7,654 nucleotides of DNA from Planctomycetaceae bacterium (GCA_029259875.1 JAJDEK010000129.1:1-7654); one strand, 5' to 3'; shown: positions 1 through 7,062, counted from the first letter of the stretch. A program made the numbers and translations. Notes: a model not told the origin generated them from the sequence alone.

Positions 1-1
1 G

Positions 2-253
2 GGATACGTGAATGTTCTCGCTCGCAGTGTTATTCCTGGCATCATGTTGCATATGATTCACAATGGGCTCTTAATTACGATTGCCAATTATCAGGATGCG
101 TTTTCTGAATGGGAAGTCAATCTCGAAAACCAGAAGCACCTGCCTCTACTCTGGTTGGGGAGTTCTTTGTTGCTGGTGATAGTAGGGTTCACTCTGATTT
201 ACATTAGTAGTCGTAAACAACCCGCTAGCACGACTAGTCTGACAAATAACTGA
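2..253 (+). CDS. C-terminal fragment of a CPBP-family intramembrane metalloprotease (5' end outside window)
   Basis: The reading frame is open from the left edge to a TGA at 251-253, so this is the last ~83 codons of a longer gene. The visible part begins GYVNVLARSVIPGIMLHMIH, followed by N. This matches the last conserved CPBP (Abi/CAAX protease, Rce1-like) motif, a transmembrane segment with an H-x-x-x-N pair at the active site. A second hydrophobic segment (LPLLWLGSSLLLVIVGFTLI) follows a short polar loop, and the end is a polar Ser/Thr/Asn-rich tail. The family is membrane-embedded and is often involved in processing or self-immunity; in planctomycetes some members are fused to an ABC-2 permease, and that possibility cannot be tested here. 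A GTG lies at position 8, but the frame and the motif continue upstream of it, so it is unlikely to be the start. The sulfatase begins 12 bases after the stop, so the two may be co-transcribed. Confidence 0.7.
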   Translation, partial: GYVNVLARSVIPGIMLHMIHNGLLITIANYQDAFSEWEVNLENQKHLPLLWLGSSLLLVIVGFTLIYISSRKQPASTTSLTNN

Positions 254-254
254 T

Positions 255-260
255 AGGAGA
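255..260 (+). promoter_or_regulatory. Shine-Dalgarno site of the sulfatase gene
   Basis: AGGAGA lies five bases before the ATG at 266 and directly after the stop codon of the preceding gene. It fixes the sulfatase start and is compatible with translation from a shared transcript. Confidence 0.75.
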
Positions 261-265
261 TATCA

Positions 266-1819
266 ATGCATGTGAAATTGATCTTATTTATTCTAATGAG
301 CACCAGCGTCTGTTCGCTACAGGCAGCTGAACAGGAACGCCCTAATATTGTTGTGATTCTGGCTGATGATTTTGGTGTGGGAGATATCCAGGCACACTAT
401 CCAAAAAATAAAATTCCAACACCTTACTTAGATCGTCTTGTGCAGCAGGGAATGAGTTTTACCGATGCGCATAGTGGGTCCGCGGTTTGTACGCCGACTC
501 GCTATGGATTATTAACGGGACGTTATAGTTGGCGTACGCGTATGCAGGAATGGGTAGTCGCCGCTTATGAGCCGCCTTTGATTTCGAAGGATCGTCCAAC
601 GCTTCCGGGACTCCTCAAAGAACAAGGTTATCGCACAGCCTGTATCGGGAAATGGCATCTGGGTTGGAATTGGCCTGGACCGCAGCCTAGCCGTATGATG
701 GAGAAAAAAAACGGACAGTGGAAGTTTCAATGGGATTTTACAAAACCGATTAAGGGAGGACCGACAGCACGCGGTTTCGACTACTATTTTGGGGTCGATC
801 TTCCCAACCTTCCTCCATTTGCTTTCATTGAAAATAACCGTGTTACGGCTCAGCCAACCGAAGGGTTTCAGTTGGACCACAGTGAAGGGATTGTTTTACC
901 GAGAGGCTTTGTTGGTGCACCCACCGTACCAGGTTGGCGCATGCAGAAGATTCTACCAGAGATCACAAAACGCGCCGTTCAACACATTCATGATCAGGCA
1001 CAGCAAGCATCTCCCTTCTTTCTCTATTTTTCTATGACCTCACCTCATGAACCGGTTGTGCCATCGGAAAAGTTTCGTGGAAAAAGTGGAATTGCTCCCA
1101 TTGCGGATTTTGTGATGGAGACAGATTGGTCTGCCGGTCAGATTATTGAGGCCATTGATCAAGCAGGCATTGCCGAAAATACCATCGTAATTTTCACTGC
1201 GGATAACGGCCATTCACACTACACCGGCTGGGATGATCTGGTCGATGCGGGCCATCTTCCCAGTGGCCCCTATCGCGGACACAAAGGTGATATTTGGGAA
1301 GGTGGGCACCGCGTTCCACTCGTTGTACGCTGGCCAAATCACATTAAGCCTGGCTCACAGAGTAATCAGATGGTGTGTTTGACCGACCTGTTTGCGACGA
1401 ATGCGGAAATTGTGGGAGCAGAATTACCCCCCATCGGGGCAGAGGATAGCATCAGTTTTCTGCCTTCTTTGCTGGGGAAGAAAACGGATCAGCGTCGCAC
1501 ATCGCTTGTGAGCCATTCCAATCATGGGGAATTTGCTTACCGTGATGGTCCCTGGAAAATCGTCTTCAAAATGAGTGGTCGCAATCTTCAGCAATCTCGT
1601 GGGAAGCCAACCGTTACCGAACTTTACAATTTGGACTCTGATATCGGTGAGCAGAACGATTTGACTCAACAACGTCCAAAAATCGTTAAACAAATGACCG
1701 CTGATCTGCAAAAACTAATCGATCAAGGTAGTAGTCGTGCCGGTCAGAACAGCGCCAATGACTCGAAGGTTCGTTTTGACACGATCCAAGAGCTACGTTG
1801 GGCACCTGCTCAAAAATAA
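266..1819 (+). CDS. Secreted sulfatase (arylsulfatase A-like, Cys-type)
   Basis: A 517-residue sulfatase that hydrolyses sulfate esters, probably on a carbohydrate; the substrate cannot be read from the sequence. Residues 1-21 form a signal peptide (basic start, hydrophobic core, CSLQAA before EQERPNIV), so the enzyme should act in the periplasm or outside. Metal-binding Asp34-Asp35 sit in ILADDFG. The formylglycine signature is CTPTR at 75-79 within SAVCTPTRYGLLTGRY, so Cys75 would be oxidised to formylglycine by an FGE/SUMF-type enzyme encoded elsewhere. GKWHLG (128-133) supplies a catalytic Lys and His, SPHEP (259-263) a His, TADNG (311-315) the Asp-Asn metal ligands, and RGHKGDIWEGGHRVP (337-351) the last conserved Lys. 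The C-terminal subdomain has TELYNLDSDIGEQNDL. Length and motif order are normal and the gene looks intact. A Shine-Dalgarno AGGAGA at 255-260 supports the ATG. The gene may be co-transcribed with the CPBP gene 12 bases upstream and converges on dinB. Sulfatases are greatly expanded in planctomycetes. Confidence 0.95.
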   Translation: MHVKLILFILMSTSVCSLQAAEQERPNIVVILADDFGVGDIQAHYPKNKIPTPYLDRLVQQGMSFTDAHSGSAVCTPTRYGLLTGRYSWRTRMQEWVVAAYEPPLISKDRPTLPGLLKEQGYRTACIGKWHLGWNWPGPQPSRMMEKKNGQWKFQWDFTKPIKGGPTARGFDYYFGVDLPNLPPFAFIENNRVTAQPTEGFQLDHSEGIVLPRGFVGAPTVPGWRMQKILPEITKRAVQHIHDQAQQASPFFLYFSMTSPHEPVVPSEKFRGKSGIAPIADFVMETDWSAGQIIEAIDQAGIAENTIVIFTADNGHSHYTGWDDLVDAGHLPSGPYRGHKGDIWEGGHRVPLVVRWPNHIKPGSQSNQMVCLTDLFATNAEIVGAELPPIGAEDSISFLPSLLGKKTDQRRTSLVSHSNHGEFAYRDGPWKIVFKMSGRNLQQSRGKPTVTELYNLDSDIGEQNDLTQQRPKIVKQMTADLQKLIDQGSSRAGQNSANDSKVRFDTIQELRWAPAQK

Positions 1820-1851
1820 TTTCTCGCCCAGATATGAATAGAGACACAGAG

Positions 1852-1868
1852 AAAAGAATAGCTCTTTT
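1852..1868. terminator. Possible weak bidirectional terminator between convergent genes
   Basis: AAAAGA (1852-1857) and TCTTTT (1863-1868) can pair around a five-base loop in the 47-base gap between the sulfatase and dinB. The stem is short and A/T-rich, with a U-tract only as part of the stem, and it overlaps the dinB stop codon. Its position is right for a shared terminator, but its stability is poor. Confidence 0.22.
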
Positions 1869-3063
1869 ATATGCTTGGCTCATCTTCAGAATCATCCTCA
1901 TCCGTAGAAATCCGAGTGCCGCGCTTTAACGACTCTGTTCCAAATCGTTGAGCAATTTGATCTTTGACATGATCCAGACGAGAGTTTTTTTGCTGGTCTG
2001 CTTCATCAAACAAGGATCGCTGTTGTAATGGTCCGTTATCAAAGCCGGTTACTCCGATGCCAATCAGTCTGATGGATAGAGTTCGTTGCGGGAGCCTGTT
2101 TTCCAGAATGAGTAATGCCGCTTCTTCAATTTCTTTTGTGATGTCTGTTGGTTGATTAATTGTTACGGCGCGCGTAAACGTGGAAAAATCATCGTAGCGT
2201 ATTTTGAGTTGAATGGTTTTACCTCGTAGTCCATTTTTGCGCAATCTTCGCGCAACATCTTCGACCAGTTGAATCAAAACCGTTTTCAAAATTTCTCGAT
2301 CAGTGACATCTTGAGAAAAAGTAGTCTCGCGCGAAATCGATTTTGCGCGACGTTCAGAAACAACAGGTCGCTCATCAATGCCACGTGAGAGTTCCCAGAG
2401 GTGTTGACCTTGTTCGCCAAATAACTCACCTAATAATTTCGAGTCAATGGCCCGTAATTGAGCAACTGTTTGGACACCGAGGCTGGCAAATCGTTTGTTG
2501 GCGACTTTGCCTATGCCCCAGACACGTGAAATAGGTAAGGGGTCGAGAAAGTCATGTATGCGCTTAGGGTCTACAATCACTAATCCGTCTGGCTTATCAG
2601 CATCGCTTGCGATTTTGGCCAGAAATTTATTGGGCGCGATTCCCACCGAGGCGATCAGATTCAATTCTTCTTTAATTTCCTGTTTAATTGAGACTGCGAT
2701 TTTTTGTCCGGTTCCGAATAATAACTCACTACCGGTGACATCGAGAAACGCTTCATCGAGCGAAAGGGGCTCGACAAGCGGTGTGTATTTTCGAAAAATT
2801 TGTTGAATGGATTGTGAAACTTCGGCATACACGTCCATTCGCACTGGAAAGTAGTGACCGTGGGGGCAAAGCCTGCGGGCGGTTTTCATCGGCTGAGCGC
2901 TGTGGACTCCAAATTCACGTGCCGCATAATTGGCCGCCGAAACAACACCGCGGTGATCGGAACGACCACCAACAATGATTGGCTGTCCTTTCAATTCCGG
3001 GTGTTCCCGTTCTTCGATCGACGCATAAAACGCGTCCATATCAACATGCAAGATTGTGCGCAT
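1867..3063 (-). CDS. dinB: DNA polymerase IV (Y-family translesion polymerase)
   Basis: A 398-residue DinB/Pol IV, an error-prone polymerase that bypasses damaged template bases in the cytoplasm. The N-terminal palm begins MRTILHVDMDAFYASIEERE; Asp8 is the first metal ligand, and Tyr13 occupies the position of the steric gate that excludes ribonucleotides. SLDEAFLDVTG (101-111) gives the catalytic Asp103-Glu104 pair. SVGIAPNKFLAKIASDADKP (139-158) is the conserved Y-family motif. The helix-hairpin-helix thumb includes ISRVWGIGKVANKRFASLGV (178-197), and the little-finger domain spans about 240-345. QRSLF (348-352) matches the QxxLF beta-clamp-binding consensus. It is followed by ~46 further residues ending in an acidic tail (DEDDSEDEP), an extension beyond the ~350 residues of E. 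coli DinB. The ATG gives the typical DinB start, but no Shine-Dalgarno sequence precedes it. The gene is divergent from the exported oxidoreductase, and I see no recognisable LexA box. Intact. Confidence 0.97.
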   Translation of the reverse strand: MRTILHVDMDAFYASIEEREHPELKGQPIIVGGRSDHRGVVSAANYAAREFGVHSAQPMKTARRLCPHGHYFPVRMDVYAEVSQSIQQIFRKYTPLVEPLSLDEAFLDVTGSELLFGTGQKIAVSIKQEIKEELNLIASVGIAPNKFLAKIASDADKPDGLVIVDPKRIHDFLDPLPISRVWGIGKVANKRFASLGVQTVAQLRAIDSKLLGELFGEQGQHLWELSRGIDERPVVSERRAKSISRETTFSQDVTDREILKTVLIQLVEDVARRLRKNGLRGKTIQLKIRYDDFSTFTRAVTINQPTDITKEIEEAALLILENRLPQRTLSIRLIGIGVTGFDNGPLQQRSLFDEADQQKNSRLDHVKDQIAQRFGTESLKRGTRISTDEDDSEDEPSI

Positions 3064-3098
3064 TGTTTTGATTCGGGTATCGGCTAATTTAATTAACT

Positions 3099-3113
3099 TC
3101 TCTTATAAAGAGA
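3099..3113. repeat. Inverted repeat in the dinB leader
   Basis: TCTCTT, then ATA, then AAGAGA: perfect six-base arms around a three-base spacer, 36-50 bases before the dinB ATG. Read on the - strand it contains TATAAG, a near-consensus -10 hexamer, but no matching -35 lies 16-18 bases upstream. It could be a small hairpin in the leader, an operator, or chance in A/T-rich DNA. Confidence 0.3.
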
Positions 3114-3276
3114 TCGCTTTGCGAGCTACATCGGTCTAGTATAAAAAATATCGTATTGCTTTGAGTGCTCATTTACGGATGTTTTTTATTTTCTGAAGTT
3201 TCATTTTAGCAAGCATCTCATCAGATACGTACTTAAAAGAATAGAACACAAAACAGATATAAAAATCGCTTGATCT

Positions 3277-3306
3277 TTGCAAAGCGCTTTCCCTGTTCAT
3301 TATAAT
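3277..3306 (+). promoter_or_regulatory. Sigma70-type promoter of the exported oxidoreductase gene
   Basis: A perfect TATAAT (3301-3306) is preceded at 18 bases by TTGCAA (3277-3282), which matches TTGACA at four of six positions. The DNA upstream is A/T-rich. Transcription would start near 3313 and leave a leader of about 80 bases before the GTG at 3394. This is the best promoter match in the window. It carries a palindrome between its elements and another across the -10. Confidence 0.55.
3281..3290. promoter_or_regulatory. LacI/CcpA-operator-like palindrome in the promoter spacer
   Basis: AAAGCGCTTT is a perfect ten-base palindrome with a central CG, the core form of many LacI/GalR-family operators and of CcpA cre sites. 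It lies at the 3' edge of the -35 hexamer and fills the first half of the spacer, so a bound repressor would exclude RNA polymerase. It overlaps a second small palindrome, TTTGCAAA (3276-3283). No regulator gene is in the window, so the binding protein is unknown. Confidence 0.4.
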
Positions 3307-3313
3307 GAGCAGG
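3292..3313. promoter_or_regulatory. 22-base near-perfect palindrome across the -10 element
   Basis: CCTGTTCATTA (3292-3302) and TAATGAGCAGG (3303-3313) are inverted copies matching at ten of eleven positions. The centre coincides with TATAAT, and the right arm ends at the expected transcription start. Both size and position fit an operator for a dimeric repressor. It could also form a hairpin at the 5' end of an earlier-starting transcript. Confidence 0.45.
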
Positions 3314-3381
3314 TCACAATAAATCTTCCTGCATTAAAACGATTCATACAATTGGATCAACGTGCACAAATTTTTGTAGAT

Positions 3382-3387
3382 AAGGAG
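3382..3387 (+). promoter_or_regulatory. Shine-Dalgarno site fixing the GTG start at 3394
   Basis: AAGGAG lies six bases before GTG at 3394. It decides the start, because the same frame stays open up to a TTG at 3277. That longer reading would add 39 residues in front of the Tat signal and translate the promoter and palindromes. Confidence 0.8.
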
Positions 3388-3393
3388 TCTTCA

Positions 3394-4776
3394 GTGAGTA
3401 ACAATAAGCAGAATCGTCGTGATTTTATGAAAACAACCGCTGCTGCCGTCGCGGGTAGTAGTGTTCCGTTCTGGTTTGATATTGATCCTGCGAGTGCATA
3501 CAAATTTAAGGCAGCCAATGATCGTCCTGTTGTGGGATGTATCGGAACGGGTAGTCGCTGGAATGGCGTTGGTCCCAACGCGATGAAATATGGCGATGTG
3601 ATTGCTGTTTGTGATGTCGATGCCGCTCACGCGAATAAAGCACGCAACAGAGTGAAAGACATTCAGGGCAAAAAAGGGAACAATAAAGAAGTCGCTGTTT
3701 TTGAAGACTATCAGAAGATTCTCGAAAATCCGGAAATCGACATTGTGACGATTGTCACAACCGATCATTGGCATACGAAGATTGCCATTGAAGCGATGAA
3801 GGCCGGTAAAGACGTTTATTGCGAAAAACCGCTGACATTGACGATTGATGAAGGTAAGCAGATCATCAAGACTTTGAAAGAAACCGGACGCGTCTTTCAA
3901 GTTGGTACGCAGCAGCGGAGTGAAATGGGACAACGTTTCCTGAACGCTTTGGCTATTGTTAAAGAAGGCCGGCTGGGTAAAATCACCGAAGTGGAATGTG
4001 CTATTGGTGGTATCGGGCCCAGTGGTCCGATTCCCGTTGCCGAAATTCCCAAAACATTGAATTGGGAAAAATGGCTCGGACAAGCGCCTATGACAGATTA
4101 TCGCTGGAAGCCTAAAGAAGGAGACAAGGGGAATCCCAAAACCCGCGCTCATTATGAATTCCGGTGGTGGTATGAATATTCCGGCGGTAAAATGACCGAC
4201 TGGGGTGCACATCATGTGGATATCGCCCAGTGGGCAATTGGTATGGATAAGTCTGGTCCTACTCAGGTCGTGCCTATTTCAGCAGTGCATCCAGTTCCTC
4301 TGAAAAATGGGATGCCCACAAAGCCTGATGCTTACAATGTTGCTTCGAAGTTCGAAGTGCAGTGTACTTTTCCGAATGAAGTAAAAATGACGATCAAAAG
4401 TGATGGTCGTAATGGAATTCTCTTCACTGGTACGGAAGGTCGAATGTTCGTCAGTCGTGGTGATTTGACCGGAAAACCTGTAGAAGAGCTGAAGAACAAA
4501 CCGCTTTCCAGTGATACCATTACTAAGCTCTATAAAGGGCGTAAACCCGGTGATCATATGCGAAACTTCTATGAATGTGTCGATGCACGGGAGCAACCCA
4601 TTTCCGACGTCATGACACATCATCGTGCAATTACGACCTGCCATCTGGCTAATATCGCGATTCGTTTGAATCGTTCTTTGGAATGGGATCCCAAAACCGA
4701 GCAGATTATCGGCGATGACGATGCCAATCAATGGCAGAGCCGCGAACAACGCAAGGGTTACGAAACCAACGCGTAA
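3394..4776 (+). CDS. Tat-exported Gfo/Idh/MocA-family oxidoreductase
   Basis: A 460-residue NAD(P)-dependent sugar or cyclitol dehydrogenase-like protein. The N-terminus [20 protein letters not shown] (residues 7-26) is a twin-arginine signal, so it is likely folded with its cofactor and exported. The Rossmann domain starts at [13 protein letters not shown] (44-56) with the GxGxx nucleotide loop. VCDVDA (72-77) ends the second strand, [20 protein letters not shown] (122-141) is the usual substrate-side segment, and CEKPLT (143-148) holds the EKP motif. The second domain has [17 protein letters not shown] (264-280) with the Asp/His pair expected near the active site. The C-terminus ([20 protein letters not shown]) is typical of planctomycete paralogues. 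The start is the GTG after AAGGAG (3382-3387), giving a normal Tat peptide. A promoter with palindromes lies upstream and a strong terminator downstream, so the gene is probably monocistronic and regulated. The substrate is unknown. Exported relatives include glucose-fructose oxidoreductase and GH109 glycosidases, so it may be a glycosidase rather than a dehydrogenase. Confidence 0.93.
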   Translation: MSNNKQNRRDFMKTTAAAVAGSSVPFWFDIDPASAYKFKAANDRPVVGCIGTGSRWNGVGPNAMKYGDVIAVCDVDAAHANKARNRVKDIQGKKGNNKEVAVFEDYQKILENPEIDIVTIVTTDHWHTKIAIEAMKAGKDVYCEKPLTLTIDEGKQIIKTLKETGRVFQVGTQQRSEMGQRFLNALAIVKEGRLGKITEVECAIGGIGPSGPIPVAEIPKTLNWEKWLGQAPMTDYRWKPKEGDKGNPKTRAHYEFRWWYEYSGGKMTDWGAHHVDIAQWAIGMDKSGPTQVVPISAVHPVPLKNGMPTKPDAYNVASKFEVQCTFPNEVKMTIKSDGRNGILFTGTEGRMFVSRGDLTGKPVEELKNKPLSSDTITKLYKGRKPGDHMRNFYECVDAREQPISDVMTHHRAITTCHLANIAIRLNRSLEWDPKTEQIIGDDDANQWQSREQRKGYETNA

Positions 4777-4808
4777 CCCCGTTCACTTTTCTATGTTGAA
4801 AAGCGCTC

Positions 4809-4842
4809 AACCTGAAGGGAAACGTTCCCTTCAGGTTTTTTT
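4809..4842 (+). terminator. Strong intrinsic terminator of the exported oxidoreductase gene
   Basis: AACCTGAAGGGAA (4809-4821) and TTCCCTTCAGGTT (4825-4837) pair perfectly over 13 bases around a three-base loop (ACG). A run of seven T covers 4836-4842. It begins 32 bases after the stop codon. The opposite strand lacks a T-tract after the stem, so it should work only for the + strand. A second, weaker hairpin (GCGTCTG at 4843-4849 with CAGATGC at 4854-4860, one G-T wobble) follows immediately. Confidence 0.93.
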
Positions 4843-4941
4843 GCGTCTGCTGCCAGATGCGAAGATTACCAGATTTTCGAATCGTCTCTGAAATATGATT
4901 TGAGAACTATCATCTCAGAATGATTAATTTGGTTCAAAAGC

Positions 4942-5781
4942 CTACATCCAGAGGTGCACTCGCTCTTGTAATTCTGCTGGCAGATGTTTTTTGATAGCGT
5001 TTCTTACCTGACTATCATGATACCGCGTACTGAAGTGCGCAAGAATGATCAATTCATTTTGAAATCGGTTGGCACGTTCGATCAAGTCGTCGATGTGCAT
5101 ATGGCCGAATTTGTGAATTTTTTCGCGCCGGTGTTCAGGACGATAAAAGGTCATCTCGGTGATCAGCACTTTTGACTCATAGGATGTCTCGAAATGGTCC
5201 AGACCCGCAGGAGCTGTGTCTCCGGTGTAACACACCAAAGGGACGCGGATCTCTTCGCTGACATCAATTCCCGACATACGGGCATCCCGAATTTCCGTTT
5301 CTGGTTTTCCGATGAATTCCGATTTCAGCTTTTTACGACAATCCCAGACCTGGAACCCGAGCGAAGGTACTGTATGCTTCGTCCGAAATGCTGTCACGGC
5401 GTGTTCTCTGGAAAGCTGAACCTCTTGCCCATCTTTAAGACCAACCAGTTCACATTCCATGCGCCCGCGATCCAGTTGCTGCCAACTTTTTAACATGTTC
5501 CAAACCGGATCCACTACTTCTTCAGGCAAATAAAGAGTGGGGGGACTCATTTTCATCATACGTCTACGCGCAACATAAGCGGGCAATGCTGCCATGTGAT
5601 CCAAATGCGCGTGGGAGATAAAAAAAGTCGAAGTCCCCATGAATGACCAGGGGCTGCCCCCCATATCGAAACCCAATTTGAGTTCGGGGACTCTCCAGTA
5701 ACTCTGTACCGCAGCGCGCGAATATCCCTCAATTGTGAGTCCTTTATATTTCACGGATTGCAGAGGTAAATTTTCAAGCAT
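4942..5781 (-). CDS. Metallo-beta-lactamase-fold hydrolase, probable short-form tRNase Z (RNase Z-like)
   Basis: A 279-residue MBL-fold protein. RNase Z is the endonuclease that trims tRNA precursor 3' ends in the cytoplasm. The zinc motif SHAHLDH (56-62) gives His57, His59, Asp61 and His62. His136 in KHTVPSLGF, Asp188 in YTGDT (185-189), His229 in [14 protein letters not shown] (225-238) and His249 in [10 protein letters not shown] (247-256) complete the tRNase Z ligand set. The final H-F-S-x-R-Y motif is more specific to RNase Z than to other MBL enzymes. The segments [10 protein letters not shown] (77-86) and [20 protein letters not shown] (156-175) resemble, from memory, the same regions of Arabidopsis short tRNase Z (TRZ1/TRZ2). 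The length suits the short form. In-frame TGA TGA codons lie eight codons upstream of the ATG and no other start lies between, so the start is secure despite the lack of a Shine-Dalgarno. It follows the cytosolic oxidoreductase on the same strand after 160 bases. An MBL hydrolase with another substrate remains possible. Confidence 0.85.
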   Translation of the reverse strand: MLENLPLQSVKYKGLTIEGYSRAAVQSYWRVPELKLGFDMGGSPWSFMGTSTFFISHAHLDHMAALPAYVARRRMMKMSPPTLYLPEEVVDPVWNMLKSWQQLDRGRMECELVGLKDGQEVQLSREHAVTAFRTKHTVPSLGFQVWDCRKKLKSEFIGKPETEIRDARMSGIDVSEEIRVPLVCYTGDTAPAGLDHFETSYESKVLITEMTFYRPEHRREKIHKFGHMHIDDLIERANRFQNELIILAHFSTRYHDSQVRNAIKKHLPAELQERVHLWM

Positions 5782-5857
5782 GGGAACTAGGTTGCCGAAT
5801 CATCAAGGAATTTGTTTTAGAGGAAGTCAGACTAACTCAATTTCGCTGCCTAACCAA

Positions 5858-5877
5858 GAAATACACCGCCGTATTTC
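5858..5877. repeat. Inverted repeat between the RNase Z-like and cytosolic oxidoreductase genes
   Basis: GAAATAC (5858-5864) and GTATTTC (5871-5877) form a perfect seven-base stem around a six-base loop. It lies 64 bases past the end of the oxidoreductase gene and 76 before the RNase Z-like start, both on the - strand. No T-tract follows on the - strand, so it is not a classical terminator. It could be a processing or attenuation hairpin. The rest of the 160-base gap shows nothing else I can support. Confidence 0.35.
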
Positions 5878-5941
5878 GAAAAACCCTTTGAGGTTCGATG
5901 GTGTGATCGTGGAAAAGAGAGCATGGCAGACAGGGAGACAC

Positions 5942-7003
5942 TTATTTCACTGGTATGGATCGGCCAGTCTGGATACTTTTGGCTTCGGCATAGCAAATTT
6001 TCAGCGCATCTCTCGCAAGTGCCCCCGATAAGGCTTCTGGTTCTTCTCCAGAATTAAGGGCATTCACAGCGGCCTGTAATTCCAGTGTAAAGGCCGCACA
6101 CCAGGCGTCTCCCCCCTTTAATTTGGGGTGTTGCAAGCGGCCTTTTTGAGTAATCAAGGTCAGAGGCTGGCTGACGACCCATTCTTTATTTTTGCCTACC
6201 CCCATTGTGCCGGCACCAAACAGGACTGTGGCGTCTTCGAAATAGAGTTCATAGCCATGGGCAAATTCCAGTCCACGTGCGGCAATGCCTCCACTCACAC
6301 AACTGATTGCCAGGTTGGGGTCATCGTAGTCATAGACTGTATGCACATGGTTTACGTAACCTTGGTTCTCAATACCGCGCGAAGTGACTTTTCGAGGAAC
6401 ACCACACATCAGACTGATCAGATGATTGTCATGAATGTGCAGATCGACTCCCCAGCCTCCCAGCTTCTGGAAGTCTTCAATATTTTCCGACCACTTAGGA
6501 GGAGCCATTACACGACGGAAGTGAGCTGCCAGAAGTTTTCCGTATTTATTGCTCCGAACACATTCGACAGCAAACTGAAATTCAGGGAAAAAGGGCAGTA
6601 CCTGGGCGACCATGAACTGTACGCCCGCTTTGTTCGCGGCATTAACCATCTTATTAGCAGCTTTAAGATCGATGGCGATTGGCTTCTCAACAAGTGTATG
6701 TTTGCCAGCTGCGATGGAGTCGAGCGCGACTTTCTCATGCATTTCCGTGGGCAGGCAGATGTCGACCAGATCAATCTCTGGGTCAGCGAGCAATTCATGA
6801 TAGTCTTTGTACTGTTTGACTTTTGATAAGTCTTCCTGCCCGCCGCGTGGTCCGAAATTTCCTTCGATGCTACTCCAGTCACCTGACAGTTTTTTGGAAT
6901 CACGCGTTGCTATTGCCGTAACTTTGGCTCCTTTGAGTTTTTTTGCTCCCTCATAATGAGCCATTCCCATAAAACCAATACCGATAATCCCAATCCGAAT
7001 CAT
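5942..7003 (-). CDS. Cytosolic Gfo/Idh/MocA-family oxidoreductase
   Basis: A 353-residue NAD(P)-dependent dehydrogenase of the sugar/inositol type. It has no signal peptide, so it acts in the cytoplasm. The Rossmann domain opens MIRIGIIGIGFMGMAHYEGA, with GxGxxG at residues 8-13. DICLPTEMHEKVALDSIAAG (81-100) is the usual pocket-lining segment, and VEKPIA (105-110) has the EKP motif with Lys107. GGWGVDLHIHDNHLISLMCG (182-201) carries Asp187 and His191, the pair that corresponds to the catalytic Asp/His in inositol dehydrogenase-like members. The length is normal and no key residue is missing. The ATG at 7003 is preferred over a start 11 codons upstream, because AGGGGA (7009-7014) sits five bases before it and the Rossmann strand begins there. 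It is not close to the exported paralogue (different length, no Tat signal). The substrate cannot be assigned. The RNase Z-like gene lies 160 bases downstream on the same strand. Confidence 0.93.
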   Translation of the reverse strand: MIRIGIIGIGFMGMAHYEGAKKLKGAKVTAIATRDSKKLSGDWSSIEGNFGPRGGQEDLSKVKQYKDYHELLADPEIDLVDICLPTEMHEKVALDSIAAGKHTLVEKPIAIDLKAANKMVNAANKAGVQFMVAQVLPFFPEFQFAVECVRSNKYGKLLAAHFRRVMAPPKWSENIEDFQKLGGWGVDLHIHDNHLISLMCGVPRKVTSRGIENQGYVNHVHTVYDYDDPNLAISCVSGGIAARGLEFAHGYELYFEDATVLFGAGTMGVGKNKEWVVSQPLTLITQKGRLQHPKLKGGDAWCAAFTLELQAAVNALNSGEEPEALSGALARDALKICYAEAKSIQTGRSIPVK

Positions 7004-7008
7004 AGCTT

Positions 7009-7014
7009 TCCCCT
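7009..7014 (-). promoter_or_regulatory. Shine-Dalgarno site fixing the start at 7003
   Basis: AGGGGA on the - strand, five bases before the ATG at 7001-7003. It excludes the longer reading, which would start at 7036 and add 11 residues before the Rossmann strand. Confidence 0.7.
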
Positions 7015-7062
7015 GCAATCGTGGCAGATTTCTCAAGTTAATTTACACAGTTGTTAAAGACT

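Larger units (their letters stand above)
3064..3393. other. Divergent intergenic region (330 bases)
   Basis: A/T-rich DNA between dinB and the exported oxidoreductase gene. I see no gene here. The right part holds a sigma70-like promoter and two palindromes for the + strand gene, with an ~80-base 5' leader. The left part, the dinB leader on the - strand, has a small inverted repeat at 3099-3113. The best - strand -10-like hexamer is TATACT at 3138-3143, without a convincing -35. A/T-rich stretches at 3231-3266 could act as an UP element for the + strand promoter. Confidence 0.6.

Noticed and set aside
3064..3276. A LexA/SOS box upstream of dinB
   Set aside because: I looked for CTGT-N8-ACAG, GAAC-N4-GTTC and GTTC-N7-GTTC patterns on both strands and saw no good match. 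Planctomycete SOS motifs may differ.
3391..4215. A 274-codon open frame antisense to the exported oxidoreductase
   Set aside because: The + strand frame has an unmistakable family match. The antisense peptide shows no motif and is a frame shadow.
4885..4925. Imperfect hairpin just past the end of the RNase Z-like gene as its terminator
   Set aside because: The stem has internal mismatches and a long loop, and no T-tract follows on the - strand.
6128..6826. A 232-codon open frame antisense to the cytosolic oxidoreductase
   Set aside because: It lies wholly inside a well-supported gene on the other strand. The peptide shows no recognisable domain.
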